From positions 1 through 14,015 of the forward strand of contig JASHQP010000601.1 of assembly GCA_030039095.1 (NCBI GenBank): 14,015 nt of DNA, written 5' to 3'. Below, piece by piece: positions 1 through 5,605 of the stretch. The translations under genes were made by a program, and so were the position numbers. Each line of letters opens with the position of its first letter. Position 1 is the stretch's first letter. Below the pieces are notes generated by a model. That model saw only the letters and a list, made by a program, of their open reading frames with translations. It did not search any database and had not been told where the DNA came from. This stretch comes from Streptosporangiaceae bacterium (GTDB taxonomy: Bacteria; Actinomycetota; Actinomycetes; Streptosporangiales; Streptosporangiaceae).

Positions 1-117
1 GGGCTCGAGCGCGTCCAGCCAGGCGGCTGCCGCGCCGGCCATCCGGGCCGCAACCTCCCGGGCCGCGGCGTCCCGGCCCGCGGCGTCCCGGCCCGTTGCT
101 GCTCCGGTCGTGTCCAC
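1..117 (-). CDS. N-terminal fragment of a possible DUF3500 protein (runs off left edge)
   Basis: The minus strand is open from a GTG at 115-117 to the window edge (39 codons). An AAGGAG Shine-Dalgarno (bases 123-128) lies 5 bases upstream. The visible protein begins MDTTGAATGRDAAGRDAA and continues into an Ala/Arg-rich helix ending in AAAAWLDALEP. The 'aA.aWLd.L.P' pattern near the N-terminus resembles the start of DUF3500 proteins, whose function is unknown; this match is from memory and is weak. A 15-bp direct repeat (64-78 and 79-93) duplicates the residues GRDAA. The gene lies 102 bases downstream of the SDR gene on the same strand, so it could be its operon partner, although it has its own ribosome binding site. 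No signal peptide is evident in the visible part. Confidence 0.5.
   Translation of the reverse strand, partial: MDTTGAATGRDAAGRDAAAREVAARMAGAAAAWLDALEP
64..93. repeat. 15-bp tandem repeat, two copies
   Basis: The 15-base unit cgcggcgtcccggcc occurs perfectly twice head to tail. It lies in frame in the partial minus-strand gene, where it duplicates GRDAA. It looks like a slippage duplication in a disordered N-terminus. Confidence 0.85.
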
Positions 118-219
118 GCGGTCTCCTTCCCGGCGTTCCGGCCGACAGGTCCACTACCAGTGTCTGCCGAGGTGCCGCCGTCCCGCCAGCCGGGTCAGCG
201 CTGGATCATCGCCCGCTGG

Positions 220-990
220 TCACACGTGGCACAGCAGCCCGCCGTCGACCACCAGCGTCTGCCCGGTGATGTACGAGGCGTCCGCCGACGCGAGGAACGC
301 GACCGCGGCGGCCATCTCCTGCGGCTCGCCCTGCCGGCGCATCGGAACGGTCCGGTCGATCAGCGCCCGGACCTCCTCGTCCGTCATCTGGTCGTGCTCG
401 AACTGCGGGTCGTTGAACCCGGTGTCGACCCAGCCCGGGCACACGCAGTTCACCCGGATCCCCGCCGGGGCCAGGTCGATCGCGAGCGACCGGGTCATGT
501 TCACCACCGCCGCCTTGGACGCGGTGTACGCGGTCAGGGCCGGCTCGCCGAACAGGCCGCTGATCGATCCGGTCGTCACGATCGCGCCGCCGCCGCCCTC
601 CCGCATGACCGGCACCGCCTCCCTGATCACGAGGTACATCCCGGTGACGTTGACCGACAGGATGCGCGACCACTCGTCGAGGTCGGTCTCCAGCACCGTT
701 CCCGCCCGCAGCCGGCCCGCGTTCGCGTGCAGCACGTCGATCGTCGTCAGGTCGGCTGCGACGCGCTGCACGGCGGCGGCCACGGCGCCGGGGTCGGTGA
801 CGTCGCAGTTGTAGTAGTGGCCCGTGCCGCCCGCGCGGCCGCACTCGGCCGCCACCTGCTCGCCTTCGCCGTCGCGGACATCGAGGACTGCGACGTCCGC
901 GCCCTCGGAGGCGAACCGCAGCGCGGTGGCACGGCCGATGCCGTGCGCACCGCCGGTCACGGCGACCACCTTGCCGGGGAACCTGTTCAC
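220..990 (-). CDS. Classical SDR-family NAD(P)-dependent oxidoreductase
   Basis: A 256-residue protein, the usual length for a classical short-chain dehydrogenase/reductase. The TGGAHGIG nucleotide-binding motif is at residues 12-19, the NAG motif at 90-92, the catalytic Ser at 144, and Tyr155/Lys159 in YTASK. The C-terminal [13 protein letters not shown] is the standard end of the fold. Asp at the end of the second beta strand (VLDVRD) favours NAD over NADP, which is an inference. The start is a GTG with AGGAGG 5 bases upstream (forward-strand 996-1001). It lies 112 bases downstream of the MhpB-like gene on the same strand, so it may be read from its own promoter or by readthrough. In this setting a cis-dihydrodiol or alcohol dehydrogenase role is plausible, but the substrate cannot be read from the sequence. 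Confidence 0.93.
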   Translation of the reverse strand: MNRFPGKVVAVTGGAHGIGRATALRFASEGADVAVLDVRDGEGEQVAAECGRAGGTGHYYNCDVTDPGAVAAAVQRVAADLTTIDVLHANAGRLRAGTVLETDLDEWSRILSVNVTGMYLVIREAVPVMREGGGGAIVTTGSISGLFGEPALTAYTASKAAVVNMTRSLAIDLAPAGIRVNCVCPGWVDTGFNDPQFEHDQMTDEEVRALIDRTVPMRRQGEPQEMAAAVAFLASADASYITGQTLVVDGGLLCHV

Positions 991-1045
991 GGTGTCCTCC
1001 TGCGGGCTCGAGATCAGACGGCTGACGCGTTCAAATTGGTCTAAA

Positions 1046-1061
1046 GGTTTAGCTTCTGGCC
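1046..1061 (-). promoter_or_regulatory. Candidate regulatory motif upstream of the SDR gene
   Basis: The forward-strand sequence GGTTTAGCTTCTGGCC lies 56 bases upstream of the SDR GTG, inside a relatively AT-rich stretch of the 991-1102 gap. Nearly the same sequence (without the TT) occurs at 4238-4251, upstream of the other minus-strand transcription unit and in the same orientation. The left part also belongs to a small inverted repeat, CTAAA-GG-TTTAG (1041-1052). A binding site for the IclR protein encoded at 4275-5054 is one possible explanation. No experiment or matrix supports this here. Confidence 0.35.
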
Positions 1062-1102
1062 ATCTAACACCATAGTGAGTCTGCCGCTCACCGTGCGCGG
1101 GA

Positions 1103-2035
1103 TCAGGCCACCGCGAACGTCGTGCCGATGCCCATGCCGGTGATCCACTCCGGCACCGGCTCGTAGCTGGCCCACAGCAGCGGCCGGCCGGCCGCGGCCA
1201 CGCCGATCAGCCAGGTGCGGATCTCGTGGCCGCCGCTGCCGGCCCGCTCCTCCAGCCCTTCGTCGCCCAGGCCGGTAACGGGGTCGAGGTCCCCGGCGGC
1301 GAGCTGCTCGAGGAACCACGCATCCCAGGCGGCGTTCACGGTGGTGTGGGGGTTGCCGGCCAGCGCCCTGACCCGTGGCTCACGGACTGCCGAGAATGCC
1401 GCAACGTTACGCCGCCCGTGGATCAGGCCAGCCCGGCGGTCTTCGGTGAGCGAGGCATCTCGCGGGTCGTTGGACGGCAGCCAGTGCGACAGCCCGCCGC
1501 TGGCCACGACCAGGACCCGCCCGGCGTCGGCGTCCCGGATCGCGGCGCCCAGCGACCGGCCCAGCGCCACGCAGCGGGGCATCGACGGCAGCGGCGGGGC
1601 CGCGGTGTTGACGACGAGCGGGACCAGCGGGACGTCGGCGCGGCCGCGGACCATGTCGTAGCTCTGCACGATGCCGTGATCCACGGTGAGCGCGTAGGAC
1701 AGCGCGATGTCGAACCCGTCACGGGCCAGGCCGTCGCGGATCGACCAGGCGAGCGCGGACGCCACCGGCAGCGGCCCGGAGCGGCTGCCGAAGTCCCCGA
1801 ACGCGCCGGCCTCGTCCACGCCGAGCACGAACGGCGGCATCGCGTCGTAAAAGTTCGCGTGAAAGTGATCCGGCCCGATGACCACCAGCACGTCCGGGGC
1901 GAGGCTGGCGACCGCGGCGGCCACCCGGCCCGCGTCGGCCAGAAACCGGCTGCCGGGTGCGCCGGTCCGCGGCGGCGGCAGCATCGTCACGAACGGCGAG
2001 TGCGACATGCCGACCATGCCGATGATCTCGCTCAC
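1103..2035 (-). CDS. mhpB: MhpB-like class III extradiol ring-cleavage dioxygenase (LigB superfamily)
   Basis: A 310-residue protein (E. coli MhpB has 314) that opens catechol-type rings at the meta position using Fe(II). Expected residues are visible: His12 in GMSHSP, His57 in [11 protein letters not shown], His120 in VDHG and His184 in GGLSH (the acid/base pair in MhpB), and Glu271 in GGHEIRTW as an iron ligand. Stretches such as [20 protein letters not shown] and PVPEWITG are strikingly MhpB-like, so 2,3-dihydroxyphenylpropionate or a close analogue is the likeliest substrate type; the actual substrate is inferred. The GTG start (2033-2035) overlaps the hydrolase stop by four bases (GTGA), which implies translational coupling. 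A longer reading frame continues upstream, but it only covers the hydrolase gene. Confidence 0.88.
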   Translation of the reverse strand: MSEIIGMVGMSHSPFVTMLPPPRTGAPGSRFLADAGRVAAAVASLAPDVLVVIGPDHFHANFYDAMPPFVLGVDEAGAFGDFGSRSGPLPVASALAWSIRDGLARDGFDIALSYALTVDHGIVQSYDMVRGRADVPLVPLVVNTAAPPLPSMPRCVALGRSLGAAIRDADAGRVLVVASGGLSHWLPSNDPRDASLTEDRRAGLIHGRRNVAAFSAVREPRVRALAGNPHTTVNAAWDAWFLEQLAAGDLDPVTGLGDEGLEERAGSGGHEIRTWLIGVAAAGRPLLWASYEPVPEWITGMGIGTTFAVA

Positions 2036-2934
2036 GGCGTGGCTCCGCTCGCCGCCGCCCGCTGCACCTCGCCGCCCAGCAGGAAGTCGCGGTGCACGCG
2101 CAGGTACTCCTCGCGCCTCTCCCACTGCGGCCAGTGCCCCGCGTCCTCGATCACGTGCAGACGCGCGCCGGGCAGCCACTCCAGCAGCATCGCCGCCTCG
2201 TCCAGGCCGCCGGTCGGGTCGTGATCGGTCCACAGCAGCAGGGTCGGCGCGCCGATCGCGGCGACCCAGCCGGGGTCCCACGCGAAGTCCTTGCGGACCT
2301 CGGGGTCCTGCAGCACGAGCGTGTTGCCGATCGCGCGGACGAACCCGGGCCGGCTGTAGACCGCGCGGCGCAGGCTGACCAGCTCGTCGGTGACCATCTC
2401 GGTGTGGTGGAACAGGAACTCGACCCGGCGGCGCACTGTCGCGTCGCTCGGGTCGCGGACCGCGGCGAGAGTGCTGTCCCGCAGCCTGGCCATCACCTCG
2501 GGCTTGTTGGCGATGTTGCCGGGGGTGTTGAGCACGAGCCGGTCGACGCGGTCGGGACGGTGGGATGCGGTCCACGCGGCGACCCAGCCGCCCAGCGATT
2601 CGCCGGACAGGTGGGCGGCGCCGATGTCGAGCGCGTCCATCAGCCCGGTCAGGTGATCGGTGAGCACGTCGATCGTGTAGGGCCGGTCCGGCAGGTCGGA
2701 CCAGCCGTGGCCGACCATGTCGTACGCGGTGACCCGGAAGTCGGCGGCCAGGCCCGCGATGTCGCGTGCGTAGGCCTCGAGGTGGCCGCCGGTGCCGTGC
2801 AGCAGCATCAGGTCGGGCCCGGACCCGGCGCGCAGCACGCGGGTGCGCACGCCGCGCACGTCGACGTGGCGCAGCTCGTGGTCGGTGTCGGCCAGCTCGC
2901 CCCAGATGCTGATGTGCTCCGGCAGTTCGGTCAT
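2032..2934 (-). CDS. Alpha/beta hydrolase, meta-cleavage-product (C-C bond) hydrolase type
   Basis: A 300-residue alpha/beta-fold hydrolase. The oxyanion-hole motif LLHGTGG is followed by the nucleophile elbow GESLGG (Ser113), an acidic residue in WTDHDPTGG (Asp239) and the catalytic His267 in DAGHWPQWE. This His motif is typical of MhpC/BphD-like hydrolases, which split the ring-opened product of an extradiol dioxygenase into a dienoate and an acid. The next gene encodes an MhpB-like dioxygenase, so this role fits. The ATG start (2932-2934) overlaps the cupin stop in an ATGA. The reading frame continues upstream to 3096, but that extension lies within the cupin gene and matches no known N-terminus. 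A general esterase or epoxide-hydrolase-like activity is the alternative. Confidence 0.87.
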   Translation of the reverse strand: MTELPEHISIWGELADTDHELRHVDVRGVRTRVLRAGSGPDLMLLHGTGGHLEAYARDIAGLAADFRVTAYDMVGHGWSDLPDRPYTIDVLTDHLTGLMDALDIGAAHLSGESLGGWVAAWTASHRPDRVDRLVLNTPGNIANKPEVMARLRDSTLAAVRDPSDATVRRRVEFLFHHTEMVTDELVSLRRAVYSRPGFVRAIGNTLVLQDPEVRKDFAWDPGWVAAIGAPTLLLWTDHDPTGGLDEAAMLLEWLPGARLHVIEDAGHWPQWERREEYLRVHRDFLLGGEVQRAAASGATP

Positions 2935-3434
2935 GACGGCTCCTCTGGAAATCGGGCGCGCGCCTCGGCGAGCGTGCACAGGCCGGCGCTCTGCCGCCGT
3001 GCGATGCCGAGCGCCTGCAGCAGGCGTGAGTTCTCGATCGTGAGGAACTCGGCCGGCTCGTCGGCCGAGTCGTTGTAGTGACGGTGCCAGGTCCACGGTG
3101 GCGTGTAGACGAAGTCGCCGGCAGCCCAGCCTTCGGCGTCGTCCTCGATCTCGCTGTGCCCGCGGCCGGAGATCACGTAGTGCACGGTCTCGTGGTAGTG
3201 CCGCTGCATGTCCGAGCTCTCACCGGGCGGGATCGTCTGCCGGAACAGCTCGAACGTGACGGTCGGCAGCCGCCCGGCGACCGCCAGCGTGGTCGGGTTG
3301 TGGACCTTCCCGGCCGGCAGCGTTTCCAGCTCGCCGGCGTGCACCACCACCGGCCGGGCGGTGCCCGGCCGGACCGCGGCGCTGATCCCGGCGAGGAAGT
3401 CGCCCATGTCGAAGCTCGCGCCTGACTGTCCCAT
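2931..3434 (-). CDS. Single-domain cupin, gentisate-dioxygenase-like
   Basis: A 167-residue cupin. Motif 1 reads HYHETVHYVISGRG with His79 and His81, but His85 sits where most cupins carry a metal-binding Glu. Motif 2 is GDFVYTPPWTWHRHYN, with His117 (and His119). Trp/His-rich 'PPWTWHxHxN' motifs with a Glu-less site are reminiscent of gentisate and salicylate 1,2-dioxygenases, but those usually have two cupin domains and about twice this length. The protein could therefore be a one-domain dioxygenase, an isomerase or a non-catalytic partner. It abuts the upstream SDR gene exactly (TAGATG, no spacer) and overlaps the hydrolase gene by four bases, so all four genes are almost certainly one transcript. 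Confidence 0.82.
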   Translation of the reverse strand: MGQSGASFDMGDFLAGISAAVRPGTARPVVVHAGELETLPAGKVHNPTTLAVAGRLPTVTFELFRQTIPPGESSDMQRHYHETVHYVISGRGHSEIEDDAEGWAAGDFVYTPPWTWHRHYNDSADEPAEFLTIENSRLLQALGIARRQSAGLCTLAEARARFPEEPS

Positions 3435-4208
3435 CTACGGCGTCTCCGTCCTTCCCCCGTCGACCGTGAGCACGGTCCCGTTGACGTAGCTGGCCTCGGC
3501 CGAGGCCAGGAACGCGACGGCGGCGGCGATCTCGTCCGGCGTGCCGGCCCGGCCGGCCGGCACCTCCGAGGTGTCCTGGGCATCCAGTTCCGCGAGCGCG
3601 CGGCCGGTCCGCGCGGCCCGGGCGGCCAGCACGTCACGGCGGCGCTGGGTGTCGGTGGCGCCGGGCGCGACGCAGTTGACCGTGACGCCGTCTGCCGCGT
3701 ATTCCCGTGATAGCAGCTTGGCGGCGGCGGTGACGGCCGTGCGCAGCACCACGGAGACAGCCAGGTCCGGCTGGGGCTGGCGGACGGCGGTCGACGTCAC
3801 GAACACCAGCCGTCCGAACCCGCGCGATGCCATGCCGGGCAGCGCCAGCCGGGCCAGCCGCAGCGGGCCGAGCAGCAGCAGTTCGGTGCCGGACAGCCAG
3901 GACCCGTCGCTGACGTCCAGGATCCGCCCGGGCGGTGGCCCGCCGGCGTTCAGCACGATCACGTCCGGCGCCGCGTAACGGGCGGTCATCGCGTCCATCG
4001 CGGACGTCGCCGTGCCCGGCGCCGCGATATCGCTGATCAGCGTGCCGATCTCTGCTCCGGTGCGGTCCCGCAGCTGCCGCGCCGCCGCGTGCAGCGGCCC
4101 GGCGCTCCGGCCGGTGATGACCACCTGGTGCGTCGGTGCCAGGCGCGCGGCGATCGCGTAGCCGATGCCGGCGGCGCCCCCGCCGACCAGCGCGGTTCGT
4201 GCGGTGAT
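3435..4208 (-). CDS. Atypical SDR-family protein with probable ATC start
   Basis: A 257-residue SDR fold: glycine motif VGGGAAGIG (residues 8-16), LNAGGPPPG (NAG motif), Ser139 in VTSTAV, VNCVAPG, and the C-terminal SYVNGTVLTVDGG. The usual catalytic YxxxK is replaced by Ser152-x3-Arg156 (AVSVVLRTAV), so reductase activity by the standard mechanism is doubtful; a divergent SDR subfamily with LSNxxR at this place is known to me. No ATG, GTG or TTG is available near the expected start. The first codon that restores the N-terminal strand is ATC (4206-4208), with GGAGG (forward 4214-4218) 5 bases upstream, giving the start M-TARTALVGGG. It is the first gene of the four-gene block and is divergent from the IclR gene across a 66-base gap. 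Confidence 0.85.
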   Translation of the reverse strand: MTARTALVGGGAAGIGYAIAARLAPTHQVVITGRSAGPLHAAARQLRDRTGAEIGTLISDIAAPGTATSAMDAMTARYAAPDVIVLNAGGPPPGRILDVSDGSWLSGTELLLLGPLRLARLALPGMASRGFGRLVFVTSTAVRQPQPDLAVSVVLRTAVTAAAKLLSREYAADGVTVNCVAPGATDTQRRRDVLAARAARTGRALAELDAQDTSEVPAGRAGTPDEIAAAVAFLASAEASYVNGTVLTVDGGRTETP

Positions 4209-4237
4209 GGTTGCCTCCGTGGGCTCTGGCGGGCTCG

Positions 4238-4251
4238 GGTTTAGCCTGGCC
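4238..4251 (-). promoter_or_regulatory. Candidate regulatory motif in the SDR/IclR divergent gap
   Basis: The forward-strand sequence GGTTTAGCCTGGCC lies in the 66-base gap between the divergent SDR and IclR genes. It matches the 1046-1061 element except for a missing TT in the middle. A site here could serve both divergent promoters. The assignment to IclR is inference. Confidence 0.35.
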
Positions 4252-4274
4252 GGTATGACCCTGCGGAACCAACA

Positions 4275-5054
4275 GTGAGTCCCGCTCAGCGGGACGGCGT
4301 ACCGCCCGAGGGCGGCCTGGACCGCGCGGCGGCGATCCTCGGCGCGTTCGACGCCGCGCACCGCGAGCTCACGCTGGCAGCGCTCGTCGCCCGGTCCGGG
4401 CTGCCCCGGTCGACGACGCACCGCACCGCCGATCGGATGATCCGGCTGGGGTGGCTGGAGAAGCCGGGCGACCGGTACCGCATCGGCAACCGCCTGTTCG
4501 AGGTGGCCAGCCTGGCGCCGATCCGGCTGGAGCTGCGCGAGGCGGTGCTGCCGTTCCTGCAGGACCTGCACCAGGCTACGAAGATCACCGTGCAGCTCGG
4601 CGTGCTGGACGGCACGCAGATCCTGGTCGTCGAGAAGATCACCGGGCACCGGGCCATGCCGATGCTGTCGCAAACCGGCGGGATGATCCCGGCGTACTGC
4701 TCCGCGCTGGGCCGCGCGATCCTCGCCTACTCCGAGCCGGCGGTCATCGACGCGGTCCTGGCCGGGCCGCTGGCGGCCCGCACGCCCCGCACCCTGACCA
4801 GCAGAGTTGCCATCATGCGCGAGCTCACGGCGGTACCCGAGCGCGGCTGGGCGATCGACCGGGAGGAGGGGAACATCGGCGTCAGCTGCGTCGCCGCGCC
4901 CGTCTTCGGGCCGCTCGGCGACGTCGCGGCGGCGGTGTCGGTCACCGGGCCGAGCCAGCTCGTGCGGTCCGACCGCGCCGGGCCCGCGGTCCGGATGGCG
5001 GCCGCCGCGGCGTCCCGCGCCTACACGAGCCGTCCCCGGCCGCTGTCCCGCTGA
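4275..5054 (+). CDS. IclR-family transcriptional regulator
   Basis: A 259-residue protein of the usual IclR length. An N-terminal winged helix-turn-helix covers about residues 15-75 (LDRAAAILGAF, then LAALVARSGLPRSTTHRTADRM). The effector-binding domain follows, with the family signatures AYCSALGRAILAY and RGWAIDREEGNIGVSCVAAPVF. IclR proteins commonly control aromatic-compound degradation genes beside them. This one is divergent from the dioxygenase block and lies directly upstream of the cupin/monooxygenase pair, so it probably controls one or both. Whether it represses or activates cannot be told. The GTG start (4275) has only a weak GGA 7 bases upstream. An upstream ATG at 4255 ends after seven codons and is not the start. 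Confidence 0.93.
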   Translation: MSPAQRDGVPPEGGLDRAAAILGAFDAAHRELTLAALVARSGLPRSTTHRTADRMIRLGWLEKPGDRYRIGNRLFEVASLAPIRLELREAVLPFLQDLHQATKITVQLGVLDGTQILVVEKITGHRAMPMLSQTGGMIPAYCSALGRAILAYSEPAVIDAVLAGPLAARTPRTLTSRVAIMRELTAVPERGWAIDREEGNIGVSCVAAPVFGPLGDVAAAVSVTGPSQLVRSDRAGPAVRMAAAAASRAYTSRPRPLSR

Positions 5055-5089
5055 CCGGGACACATCGTTGCGGCGCCGGTCCCCCGGCC

Positions 5090-5114
5090 GCACGCTGTGA
5101 CATTACACACGTGC
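5090..5114 (+). promoter_or_regulatory. Imperfect inverted repeat upstream of the cupin/monooxygenase pair
   Basis: Arms GCACG-c-TGTG (5090-5099) and CACACGTGC (5106-5114) pair over nine positions with one bulged base, around the 6-base centre acatta. It ends 12 bases before the AGGAGGG ribosome binding site of the cupin gene. It could be an operator for the neighbouring IclR protein or a leader hairpin. I see no clear -35/-10 pair around it. Confidence 0.4.
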
Positions 5115-5138
5115 GAACGCGGCATTAGGAGGGCGACG

Positions 5139-5603
5139 ATGACTCTTGGCGGCGGATACCTGCTCCCGTCCCGCGAAGGCCACCAGATCGCGGCCATCGG
5201 CCTCAGCATCACGATGAAGACCAACGGCAAGTCGACCCACGACGCGTACTCGCTGTTCGAGTACGCGATCCCGCCGCGCACCGACGGGCCGCCGGCGCAC
5301 ATCCACACCCGCGAGGACGAGTCGTTCATCCTCCTGGCCGGCAAGCTCGACGTCTTCCTCGGCGGCGAGGACTTCACGCTCGGCGTCGGGGACTACCTGT
5401 TCCTGCCCCGCGACGTCGTGCACACGTTCCGCAACACCTACGACGAGGAGTCCCGGGTGATCTCGGTGGTGTCCCCGGCCGGGCTGGAGGGCTACTACCA
5501 GGCCCTGGCCGATCTGCCGCCGGGCCCCAAGGACATCGGGCGGATCAAGCAGATCATGGCGGACTTCGGCCTCGAGCTGCAGCTCCCGCCCGAGGTGAGC
5601 TGA
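5139..5603 (+). CDS. Small canonical cupin (quercetinase-like fold)
   Basis: A 154-residue single cupin domain. Motif 1 is complete: GPPAHIHTREDESFILLAGKLDV, with metal ligands His54, His56 and Glu61. Motif 2 is GDYLFLPRDVVHTFRNT, with His95. It thus has the full 3-His/1-Glu site, unlike the minus-strand cupin. This group includes quercetin-dioxygenase-like enzymes, isomerases and sugar epimerases; the sequence alone does not choose between them. The start is the ATG at 5139, preceded by a strong AGGAGGG (5127-5133) five bases away; the reading frame extends further upstream but lacks such a site. Its stop lies 2 bases before the monooxygenase ATG, so the two are cotranscribed and probably act on the same compound. 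Confidence 0.9.
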   Translation: MTLGGGYLLPSREGHQIAAIGLSITMKTNGKSTHDAYSLFEYAIPPRTDGPPAHIHTREDESFILLAGKLDVFLGGEDFTLGVGDYLFLPRDVVHTFRNTYDEESRVISVVSPAGLEGYYQALADLPPGPKDIGRIKQIMADFGLELQLPPEVS

Positions 5604-5605
5604 TC

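Noticed and set aside
1103..2575. A 490-codon reading of the MhpB-like gene
   Set aside because: The first 180 codons lie over the hydrolase gene in another frame. The GTG at 2035 gives the family-length protein with GMSHSP at the right place.
2032..3096. A longer hydrolase start at 3096
   Set aside because: The extra 54 codons lie within the cupin gene. The ATG at 2934 gives the ATGA overlap and a normal N-terminus.
3435..5093. A single 552-codon reading of the atypical SDR gene
   Set aside because: The upstream 295 codons lie opposite the IclR gene and have no recognisable protein character. The SDR fold begins at 4208.
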